Source of the DNA: Magnolia sinica | Taxonomy: Eukaryota; Streptophyta; Magnoliopsida; Magnoliales; Magnoliaceae | Assembly: GCF_029962835.1 (NCBI RefSeq) | Contig: NC_080582.1 | Coordinates: forward strand, 74,706,177-74,770,176 | Direction of reading: 5' to 3' | Length of the DNA stretch: 64,000 nucleotides | Part shown: positions 48,326-59,268 of the stretch, piece after piece | Layout: the number at the start of each line of letters is the position of its first letter | How positions within the stretch are numbered: the stretch's first letter is position 1 | The notes under the pieces: model-generated | Seen by the model: the letters and a program-made list of their open reading frames with translations, nothing else | Database searches by the model: none | Told to the model about the DNA's origin: nothing | Translations under genes and position numbers: made by a program

Positions 48326-48640
48326 CCTGTTTGAGAGCGTGGATTTGTAACCCCTTGGATTCGGGACCCTAGAATTAGAAACCCTCTGGATTTGCAATGC
48401 ACCCTGGAGTGTGAATCAACTTTAATCCAAAAGTACCCATCTGTAGTATATTTACAGGAATTTGAATTTAATTATTAAATCATCTTTAATATATCTAATT
48501 AGTAAGATATATAATTTTTGATACAATGGTTGTGAGAAGCCAGCTGAAATATATGCTTTGCCCAAAAATGATAAAATTCTAAGTCTTGGATGGGCCGCAG
48601 ACAGTTATGAAATATGTAATTTTTGATACAGTGGTTGTGA
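48326..48640. mobile_element. Truncated inverted-repeat element at the duplication junction
   Basis: Begins GGGCCTGTTTGAGAGCGTGG, the left end of the element nested at about 31013, and then breaks off inside ATTTTTGATACAGTGGTTGTG. From there the sequence continues as the copy of 25.66 kb onward. This marks the junction between the copy 2 and copy 3 units. Confidence 0.6.
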
Positions 48641-49002
48641 TGTTACTCTTTTGTTCGAACTGTAGTGATTTATACATTATCTTTTGAGGAGTTGAATGTT
48701 TAGCGACATTTTCCTTACTTGTATGCTCGTTTGTTATTTATATTGCCATCATTTGTATCTACATTTCCATCAAAATATTGGAGCATTGAAGCTTAATTCA
48801 ACGTCCAAATTCAAAACCACAATATTTTTTTTTTTTTGAGAATCAATACATGCAAATCAAAGTTAATGAGATTCAAATATAAATTAACTCTTATTTTAAA
48901 GGGAAAAACTAAATCTTTCAGTTTCAGCTTTTTTACTTTAGTGTTATCCCCTGTGATCACATAACACTCTACATCATTGGATCTCTGACTCCCCATAAAC
49001 TT

Positions 49003-49700
49003 CAGCAAGGATTTAGGATGTGTGTTTTGACCCCGAATTGATGCACTGTATAAGACCTTGACAATTTGTGTGGTCTTGTAGGTACACAAGTATGTATCTT
49101 AGTACACATCCCAAATTGAACCCATACTTTACAAGAATAATACATGGACTTATGCTCATGTACACACACTTAGACCTTCGTACACCACACAATGACCTTC
49201 GAAACCTAGAACACCTTCGTATACGTAGGTTAATTATCTAACCAACCATTGAAATAATTACACATAATGGAAGACATCTGGCCATTCAAGTTGTTATCGG
49301 ACTGCCCAATCATTGTAAACAGACTTCGAGATCATCATATCCATTCATTTGCAGCAAGGATTTAGGATGTGTGTTTTGACCCCGAATTGATGCACTGTAT
49401 AAGACCTTGACAATTTGTGTGGTCTTGTAGGTACACAAGTATGTATCTTAGTACACATCCCAAATTGAACCCATACTTTACAAGAATAATACATGGACTT
49501 ATGCTCATGTACACACACTTAGACCTTCGTACACCACACAATGACCTTCGAAACCTAGAACACCTTCGTATACGTAGGTTAATTATCTAACCAACCATTG
49601 AAATAATTACACATAATGGAAGACATCTGGCCATTCAAGTTGTTATCGGACTGCCCAATCATTGTAAACAGACTTCGAGATCATCATATCCATTCATTTG
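49003..49700. repeat. Perfect 349-bp tandem duplication
   Basis: Units 49003-49351 and 49352-49700 both begin CAGCAAGGATTTAGGATGTG; I found no difference between them on reading line by line. The copy 2 spacer has a single unit. Either a very recent duplication or an assembly error. Confidence 0.9.
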
Positions 49701-52168
49701 CCCATCCATTTATAAATCTGACAATTCATCTCATCTACTAACTCATGTATATACGTACCTCACTGTCGAGATCATGATCTAGTGACCCGACTCTCAATTG
49801 GAAGTACATTCACACCCTTCTAGTCATCCCAAACCTACACATTATGATTCACTTGATCCAAATCATTAGGATTACTCTTCAAGCCCATTATGCTATCAAA
49901 CTTTTGGTCTCAATCTAGACCGTTAGAACATTCCTAGTAGACCCTTTGAGTAATTCGATTGTCCATCTCAAGATGGACCCTTGTATCATTATAAACTAGA
50001 CAACGATCTACCTAATTGTAGATCCAAACCACCTAATCATCAACATCTAACCTAAATCGTGGTTCACCAATCAAGCTAATGGCGTTAAATATCAATTCAT
50101 CCGAATAAGTATTACCACATGAACAGTATATATAGCATGTAAACGTTATTCCAGTTGTTTCATTGTCGGGCAGCCCACTTGAGTTTCAAATCTACTTCAT
50201 TTTCATACCCATGTCTTAAAATGGGCCGCTGTATTAGATCAATGGCTTGGATACCTTTCAAACCACACAAGCGGGGTCTATAAGACCTTGTTGTTAAAAA
50301 AAAAAAAAATTTTAAAAAATAATAATAATAATAATCTCAACATGCATCTACATGTCACTACGAGAATTTAAAAGTAAAAATTTTTAAGATGCATGTCACT
50401 ACGAGAATTTAAAAGTAAAAATTGTTAAAAAGATAAAAGATTTAAGTGAGATTCTTTCACAAATCGTTAAAAAATCCACGAAGCAATTCAATGTCCACAC
50501 TTCTCATCGCGGACACATATTTACTAGTTTTGTAATTTGAACACACGAAAGTATATTTGCTATTTTTGGGATTTGAACAGGAACTTCCTTTCTAATATCA
50601 TGTATGAATGTATATGAATGGAATTTAACAGAGAGCACATCCAATATGCTGGCCATTGTCTACAAGATTATATATATGATTATGTGAACAGTGCAGTAGA
50701 AAAATAACTACTTGATTGATAGCCTTTGGATCATGTTTTTCAACGGCGGGCCTTAAAAAAACCATGTATATGTGGGACCATCCAACATCGGCCACTAGGG
50801 TTAACGCGTACAACCCACCTACAAGGTTCATATTTGATGGGACCACCTAAATGAAGGGCCTGGATGATCACATGGTTGGGCGGATGGATGGAGGAGATTG
50901 GATCAACCACCTTAAAATTTCATCTATTAACCTCAAATGCTTACTTTAAAAGTTGTTATGTTTCATTTAGTTTGTAACGCTTGCGATTCATTGGTTTCAA
51001 GTGGACCATGACGTTCGCCATATTGGAAACCATCCATACTCATGTCGAGATCCCCTACCTACATTGCACACATGATCTCCAAATCTAACCGTCCAAATGT
51101 TGGGCCCCACGTGGCATAATCTTATCCATTGAATTTGGGAATAAATGTACAGGTTTGGCCTCAGTTGATAGCAGCGCATGTTGCCGTGCTAAGGTTTAAC
51201 GTTTGGGGTCCCACTCCCCAGCATAGAAACACCCAAAGCACATTTGACACGCCCCACACAAACGCCCCACACGTGTGGCGATGGAACGTGTGAATGATCT
51301 AATTCCTTGATTAAGTAGTGTCCACTACTGCCCATTCATCATCTTAACCATCCTAAATGAGAGTACGACTGGTTGTCTGTTGTCCAACTTTTCATCAGTC
51401 CATACATGTACGGTTCATGGGATTTGATGGCCCATTCGATGAATGGCCAGTCAGGATTTTGGGCCAAAGATAGATGAAATGGGGGCTGTTGGAGCTAATA
51501 AAAGTGCAACAATCAAACCCAGCTATAAGGCCCATTAAAAAAAAGACCGGCCAAATAGCAATCACAGCTCAGATCTCTCACACGTGTGAGAACAAGAGCG
51601 TGCCACAAGGGTACACCTACAGGCGTGAAGCTGACTGCCGTACTGAGATTAGGGCTGAAAGTCGGCGGGTTGGGTTGAGTTAGTGCTCAACCCGAGGTTC
51701 CTATACCTTAATTCTAATCCAACTCAAATCAACCTTAGGTTGGAAATTCTCAACCCAAGCCCGCGCCCAACCCAAGTGGGCTTGATCAGGTTAGCTGGGC
51801 TGGTCTGGTAGATATATGCTAATATTTTCATTATTACATTAGTATATTATATTTTCAATATGCATCTTATTTTTATACCTATAATTTTATTAATTATATA
51901 TGTAATTCTTTTATAATAAAAAAGTTCAATATTTTTAAACAAACAAGTTAAAATATAAGAGATTTAGTCCTTTAAAAGTCATATTATGTATCAAGCAATC
52001 TATTTGGGAGAGAGAAATACAATGTATTTGAAATTTTTTGTGGCTACAACACAGATGATGTACACTCAACTATAATTAATTTATAAGGAACTTATATATT
52101 TGATTGCGTTTGAGATTGGATGAGGCAACTCGAGATCTCAACCAGAGCCTAACCCAAGTTTTATCGGG

Positions 52169-52304
52169 GGTCCTTGCTCTTACTCCAATGGTAGACTCTC
52201 GGAGTTTCAACACCTGGTTGAGGGTTTGAGTACCCATAGGTGGTGAAATCCCACTATGGCGTGAGTGTGTGGTGGTGTGTGCACGTGTGTAAAAAAGAAA
52301 TAAT
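52169..52304 (+). mobile_element. tRNA-derived SINE (family 1), spacer of copy 3
   Basis: Box A-like GGTAGACTCTCGG, box B-like GGGTTTGAGTACCC and a 3' AAAAAAG tail. Perfect 15-bp duplications CCAAGTTTTATCGGG at 52154-52168 and 52305-52319. The empty site is visible near 28812 in the copy 2 spacer. Confidence 0.9.
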
Positions 52305-53728
52305 CCAAGTTTTATCGGGTTGGTGTTTGTATGCCTCAAGCCCAAAACCAAACACTATACATCCTGCCCAAGTCCAACCCAATGTTAAGTTAGTCATGCA
52401 TTGGGTAGGTTCAACTCACTCAACCTTTAGCCCTTACTAGAATAGTATGCTAGCATACCAAGTAAACTTTATGGGGCCACCATTATGTATTTGTTATTAT
52501 CCATGCTATCCTTCCATTCTAGGAGCTCATTTTATTGCTTGAGTCCAAAATTGAAGCATATCGAAAGCTCAAGTGGACCGCACCACAGAAACACAAATGG
52601 ATACTAACATCCACTACTGAAACCTTCCATGGCATATGATAATGTTTATTTGTAATGTACTATGTTCCTAAGGTCACACAAACTGTCATGGCTTCTACAA
52701 TTGCAGCATAATGGGTGGATCCTTGAGTGTTACGCTCACTTTGATGTATGTGACTTCTATCCATGATCCAAATTTCAAGTGGACCACAATATAGGAAATC
52801 GTGATAATTGACTATTAAAAACTTTTTGTGTGGCCTCTTCATTTAGGTCTATGTAACCTATCAACGGATTAGATGGTACAAAAAACATTCCAGTGGCCCT
52901 AAGAAATGGTGGAGATTAAATCACAATTGTTTATGTAGTGTAGTCCACTTAAGATTTCAATTTGCTTCATTTTTTGAGACCATGACCTAAAATGAATGGA
53001 TGGACGGTATAGATTCAAGGAACATAACATCAAAGTTGGCCCACAGTTGGATATCCACCAAAACCATGCCCCACGCATGCATGCACGAAGGAATAACACA
53101 AATATCAGCTTCAACCATCACTTCTTTAAGCTCCTAATAAGTTTTCAACCATAGACATTCAATTCACATGTAGTGTGGTCCACTTAGCCATCGATATGCT
53201 GGTAAAATAGATGGACGGCGTGAATAAGAAACGTACATCACGGTGGGCCCCACAGACGCAATACACTGGGAGTACTTTAAAAAAAAGTAACGGCAACGTC
53301 TTCATCACAAAAGCCAAGATCTCTTTCGTGTGTCTAGCGTCTTGCCTTTATTCGCTCACAGTTGAAAGCGAGTACGAATGTCGAGGCGCTTCGCGCCAGG
53401 AGATACTGAAGAGATGATTCGTGGCACACATGCCTCTATTTCACACAAATATAAGATCCGATCCATTCATTAAGTGGGCCCGGATATGTTAATTACAAAA
53501 TTAATATATCACATCAATCAAATTGTTGAGTGGGGCACCTCGTATGATTAAAAAATGTATGAGTAAAAATCAACAACTGTTCGAATATACCAGCTGTGAC
53601 TTTGGACAACGGCAGCATCACACACAGCCCCACTTGATGCATGGACACGACCTTCCACATGTGTTCTAAGTAGTCACGTGTGCTGCGATTCATTTCTTCA
53701 ATTGCTCAGGCGCAGCGCACATAAATAG

Positions 53729-54307
53729 GGAACCGAATTGGCTAGTGTACCTCAACACCAGCTAAGCTGTATTAACGTCAGCAAGTCTGTGGGTCTTATC
53801 ATGAGGTATTTATTATATCCCAACGGTTCATACCTTTAGCGAGCTCATATTAAGGCTTGAGACGAAAAATAATACAGATATAACTATCAAGTGGACCACA
53901 CTAAAAAAAGCAGTGTAGGATTGAACGTCTACTATTAAAAGCCTTTTTTGGGTCACAAAGTTTTGGATGATTATGAAATTTGTTTTTCTTCTTAATTCAA
54001 TTCTCTGTGATCTTATGAATAGATTGGATGAAAAATAAATGTTATGGTGAGCCTTACGAATTGTTTAACGGTGAAAATCATTATCTCCGCTTCTATTTGT
54101 GGTGTGGGCCAAATGATTTTTGGATATGATTCATTTTTTGGATAATAATCTAAAATGATCTCTAAAAATATATGAATGGTGTAGATATAATAAATACATC
54201 ACTGTGGGGCCATGTAACTTTGATCTCCTTAAACGTTCGTACAACTCGGAGCTCGAGGAGCGTCGTCTTCTCACGACACGTACCTATACACTAGCCAATC
54301 CGCTTCC
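53729..54307. mobile_element. Mutator-like MITE (type e) inserted in the TATA-like box of LAP copy 3
   Basis: 579 bp. Ends GGAACCGAATTGGCTAGTG and, reverse-complemented, GGAAGCGGATTGGCTAGTG. Perfect 9-bp duplications CATAAATAG at 53720-53728 and 54308-54316, the Mutator size. Copy 2 has the empty site (ACCTAAATAGGCATGC near 32267-32282). The interior is the palindromic core with TCATGAGGTATTTATTATAT near its left end. Confidence 0.88.
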
Positions 54308-54317
54308 CATAAATAGG
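54308..54317 (+). promoter_or_regulatory. TATA-like box of LAP copy 3, duplicated by a MITE insertion
   Basis: CATAAATAGG abuts the right end of the MITE at 53729-54307; the same ten bases stand on its left side at 53720-53729. This is the target-site duplication, so the downstream duplicate now acts as the only candidate TATA box at the correct distance (about 60 bases) from ATG 54370. Everything further upstream in the promoter is now MITE sequence. Confidence 0.5.
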
Positions 54318-54369
54318 CATGCACGTAACGCGCCGTATTGCGATTGGCAGTTGAAAATAGACGCCGATA

Positions 54370-54637
54370 ATGGAAATGATGACGTCAGCGTCGACACTGA
54401 TTCCTGGCCGTTCATCAATAAGGACTGTAAATAAAGGCCCTTCGTGGTGTCAGGCAAAAACCGGATTAGTCTCTGCTCCCCCGACTCCGATACTCGTTAA
54501 ACTACGCCCTTCTTCCCCTATCTTGCGCCTCTCCCCCGATATCCCTCTCTACTATGCTCGTAGGGTGCGCATGGCGCAAACCTTCACCGCCCGAGCCACT
54601 CTAGGCCTCACCAAGCCTACTCCCAGCGTCATTCCTC

Positions 54638-54690
<53 letters not shown>

Positions 54691-57600
54691 GTCTAACATC
54701 TGTTCGATAAAATGCCTGAGATTTTATTTTATTTTATTTATTTATTTTTTGGGTTTTTGTGTTGGTGGGTTCTTTCTGTTGGGGGAGTTGCGTACTACGT
54801 TTTCTCTTCGGGGAGTGATATTTACACTCCATGTTTTTGACGTATACACCAGTTTCCTTTCTTGTTTTCTCATATTTCCATGGAACAGAACAGAAGTCGA
54901 AGGAAAGAGGAGTATGAAATGACACCATTTGGGGGGTTGCAGATATAGTATCCATTTTTTTTCCTATGGGATGTGTGATGGTTTTGTGGATTTTTATCTG
55001 GACTAGTTTTGTTGGCAATCAGTTTGATAGAATTTCTTAGTGTTGTATGTACATATCAACTGTCTTGTGCATAGCCTTAGGGGTCGTTTGGATGGTGGTA
55101 AATGGGGCAAGTGGAAATGATTTACTAGTAAATCACTTAAAGGCTGTAAATGATTTACAGCCTCTCTATTTGGCTTTAAGTTGTAAATAGTAAATCATTT
55201 ACTGTGTTTAGATAGCGTGTAAATGGTAAATGAAATCTGCTTTATAGGATTTCATTAAAAAATAAAAAATAGAGCCGTTGCCATCTCCTCATTTACTAGT
55301 AAATGAAAACTCACCTTTTTGCTGGTAAATGAAATGGGGGCTTTGCTAGTAAATCATTTACAAGTTGTAAATGATTTACTAGCAAATTAGAGCATCCAAA
55401 CACAAGTTGTAAATGGTTTGCTAGTAAATCATTTACTACTTGCCCCATTTACCACCATCCAAATGACCTCTTAGTGTTGTATTCCATTCTTAAACTTGAG
55501 TTGCATCGGGGTGGGTCAGATCGGTTGAACCTAACCCACTTAAAATTAAATGAGTGAGTCAGGTTTGGTTGGGTTGGGTCAGAGGGTAATGGGTCGTGGG
55601 TCAGGTTTGGGCTGAACCCGACCCATTGCCACCCCGATATGTTTGTGTTTCGTTGATGGATGCAGGCTTTTAACTATCTTTTGAATGCTTGTTTCACATT
55701 GATTACAGGCTTCTTTGTTCAAGCTTTTCAATTTTGAATTATGCATGATTTCATGTGTAGTTTGCATGGTGATATTCCATATCCCCCCCTTAAAATATCC
55801 TTTCAATGTATGTATTTGTATGTATTCATTGTGGACTTCGGGGATGATTTGAGCTTTTAAGAAGCACCGTGTTTGTTTTTAATTTTACTCTTCAAGAAAA
55901 AAGTTGAATCTTTTTTTTTTTTTTTTTTTTTTTTTGCTTGAATTGAGGTTCTCTTGGATGCATTCATAGGTTTTTGTTTTTGGTTTTTTGTTTTTTTTCA
56001 AGGAAACTTCAGAATAATTTGGGCTTTCAAGACTGTGCATGTGGTTCGGTTGACCTGGCATTCCTTCACAATTATTTTTATTTTCTGTTTGGATCTATTT
56101 TTTAGTTCCTTTTCTCCATTCTTATTGGATGTAAGTGTTTTCATATGCATATACATTTGTGTTTTTTGATATTGTTGGGACGATTTGTCTTTCTTAAGTT
56201 GTTCTTTGGTATGGCATTCCCACATGCTTGATGATTGAAGCATTTCAGATACTTCTTGAGTGAATTTTTATAGTCTTTTTAAAATTATTATTTGATATAT
56301 TTATTTAGATTCTTAAATTTTTATGGCTTTTTTTTTTCTTCGAAAAGTAACACTACCAGGGATTGAAACCTGGATTACTCACACACACTACATTGTTGCC
56401 ACCAAGCTCATGTACCGAGCGGGAGACCTTAATTTTTATGGCATCCCATATGTTTCTTGAGAAATTCTTGTTATTGAGACTAACTATGGTGGGTGCCGAG
56501 TCTACTAGATTTGAGAGACCAATATCTCTACATCCATGAATATTGTGTTTCCCTTTTGCGTAGATTTTCATGATTTTAACCATCCACATGTTGATTTCAC
56601 TTGGGAGAATAAAAGGGCAAAAAAAATAATCTAAAATGATTGTTTTGTTCTTTTGATAATATTTTGCCCACAGATTGCTTTTTCTGCGAAAGAGGTCGAT
56701 TTTTCAGAATGGAAAGGAGACTTACTTGCAGTTGCTGTGTTGGAGAAAGACATGTCTAAAGACGAGAGTTCCAAGTTTAAGAATGCAATTCTGAGAAGGC
56801 TAGATATGTTGCTTGGTGGTCTGTTGGGTGACGCATCAGCAGAGGAGGATTTTGCTGGAAAAACTGGGCAGCTAACAGTTATCAGGCTTCGCGAATCAGG
56901 TTTCAGAAGGATTGGCTTGTTTGGACTTGGGCAGTCCACACTTTCCCCTGCGCCATCCACCTATCAAGGCCTTGGCGATGCCATTGCAGCAGCAGCTAAA
57001 GCTGTCCAAGCGAGTAATGTTGCTGTTGTTCTTGCTTCATCTGAGGGGTTTTCTGAAGATTCCAAGCTCAACACCGCTTCTGCAATAGCATCAGGTATAT
57101 ATTCAATCATTCCGATCTTTTGCAGGAATGAGAATGAACATTGCATCATTCTCTCATGTTTTCTTTTGAGAAATATCCAGTGTTTGACTTGTGCACCAAA
57201 TCATCAGTTTGCGAGTCATTGAATGTTGATGATATGTGTAGCATTTTCCAAACTGCTCTTGTTCTTTTGCCAGGTGATGGAAAGTGTTGGGCCTCAGTCT
57301 TGTCAGCATCTGATCAAGATTGGGCAGTGATATGACTTGTACACTGATGTTTCTGTGTGCAAATCAGACACTGGGTCATGGGTGAATTTTATTTTAGTCG
57401 ACTAAACTTCATTGAATACCAATTGTCTCGTTCCACTGAAAAAAAAAAAAAAACTCATTGAATAACAAATCTTCCCATTGTGCGCCAATTCATTATATGC
57501 CTAACTTTGGTTTTGATGTTCTCCTGATGGTTGGACTACTCCAGGAATCTTGCTCGGTGTTTATGAAGATGAGAGGTTTAAGACAGAATCCAAAAGGCTG

Positions 57601-59223
57601 TTGCTTAAGTCGGTGGATATTCTTGGTCTTGCAGTTGGAGCTGGAATAGACAGCAAGCTCAAGTATGCGGGTGATGTTTGCTCTGGGGTGATTTTTGGAA
57701 GAGAGCTTGTAAATTCACCAGCGAATGTACTCACCCCTGGTCAGTACTAGTTACCCATCCAATAAGGATTTCCTTTCTTATATACAAGAATGTAACTGCA
57801 CGATGTGCGGTGCACATTCAATTGTTTGTGTGAAATCCACTCTGTCCATCACATGAACCATATCATATCCACAGAACCTAACAAAAATCAACTCTGTGAA
57901 AAACTTTGGTGGGCCCACACACAAACTTCTAGTCTTGGTCCTCTCTTGATTATTGCATGTGGTGTAGCACATCGGAATTTTGAGCAATCATATTTTTAAA
58001 TCCATGGGATAATAGTGTAGGGCTCACCTGATGGAGGGGTGGATGTGACACACAACATAGTGAGCCCCACTAATCTCCTGTGTTATATGGTGCGAATGAG
58101 AAAGTTTCCTCAGGATTACCATTGGTTACCACTTACAAAGACATCACTCCTCATCTCATTGAGTCAAAAGAAAGAAGAAAAAGGAATAAAACCCCCCAAA
58201 AAACCATTAAAAAAATGGAGAGATGATTAGGAGAGGGCTACCACGTAGGCAGCACTACGTAGGAACAGGGATTCATTTAGTATATTTTCAAAGCCCTGGA
58301 TTTTGCTGGTTAGTGAAATGCTCTCCTCCGAGCAATACTGCACAAAGGCAAAGGCATTTGTGTGGTTTGCTTGGGATGGGCCACACGGATATGTGTTTCT
58401 TACATCTGATCCAACCATTAGATGCGCCACCCAATGTGAGGCCTAGTGCCCAAAATCAACCTGATCTGTGATTCAGGTTGGCCACACGACAGGTAGCAGT
58501 TGGCAAGGTTACGTCCACTCTTGAATATTTCATGGGGTCAATCATATTGCGTATTTGACATCCACTCTGACCATCAGATGCATCCCACCACTTTCGGCCA
58601 AGGGCAAAAAAATCAGCCCCATCCATGATTCAGGGAACTATACCAAGGGTAACGGTTGGAAGTTGGATGTTCCCCTGTTCATTGTTTCCCTATGGTTTAG
58701 CCCGCTTAAATTACAGATCAGATTGATTTTTGGGACCTAGGCCTAACTTTATGCAACACATCTGATGGTTGGCTCAGCCATGAGAAATGCATCATGGTGG
58801 GGCACACCCCAAGAAGACCTCTTGAATGCCTGTGTGCAGTACTGCTCGCAGTTGATCAGTTCTTGTTGGTTTTGCTATATTATATATTTGTTTGGTGATG
58901 CTTTTCTTTATAATTCTATCCTAGGAATGAGGATGACTGTGGGTTCCGCTTACGACTTAAATTTTATTACTCTCAACTTTCAGTTGTACTGGCAGACGAG
59001 GCTTCAAAAATTGCCTCCATGTATCGTGATGTTCTTACAGCGACAATATTGGACGAGGATCAATGCAAAGAATATAAAATGGGTTCGTATTTGGGCGTTG
59101 CAGCTGCATCTGCATCTGCAAACCCCCCTCGTTTCATCCACATCCATTATAAACCTCCAAATGGGCAGGTGAAAGCCAAATTGGCGATAGTAGGGAAAGG
59201 ACTGACCTTTGATAGGTAGTCAT

Positions 59224-59268
<45 letters not shown>

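Larger units (their letters stand above)
48640..54369. repeat. Upstream block of LAP copy 3 (paralogue of 25.66-32.33 kb)
   Basis: Near-colinear with the copy 2 spacer. Distinct events in this block are the 349-bp tandem duplication, the SINE at 52169 and the promoter MITE at 53729. It lacks the hAT-like element and the 1.3-kb nested element of the copy 2 spacer. No gene was recognised. Confidence 0.8.

Noticed and set aside
52169..52304. tRNA gene suggested by box A and box B motifs
   Set aside because: No cloverleaf; A-rich tail and 15-bp target duplications show a SINE.
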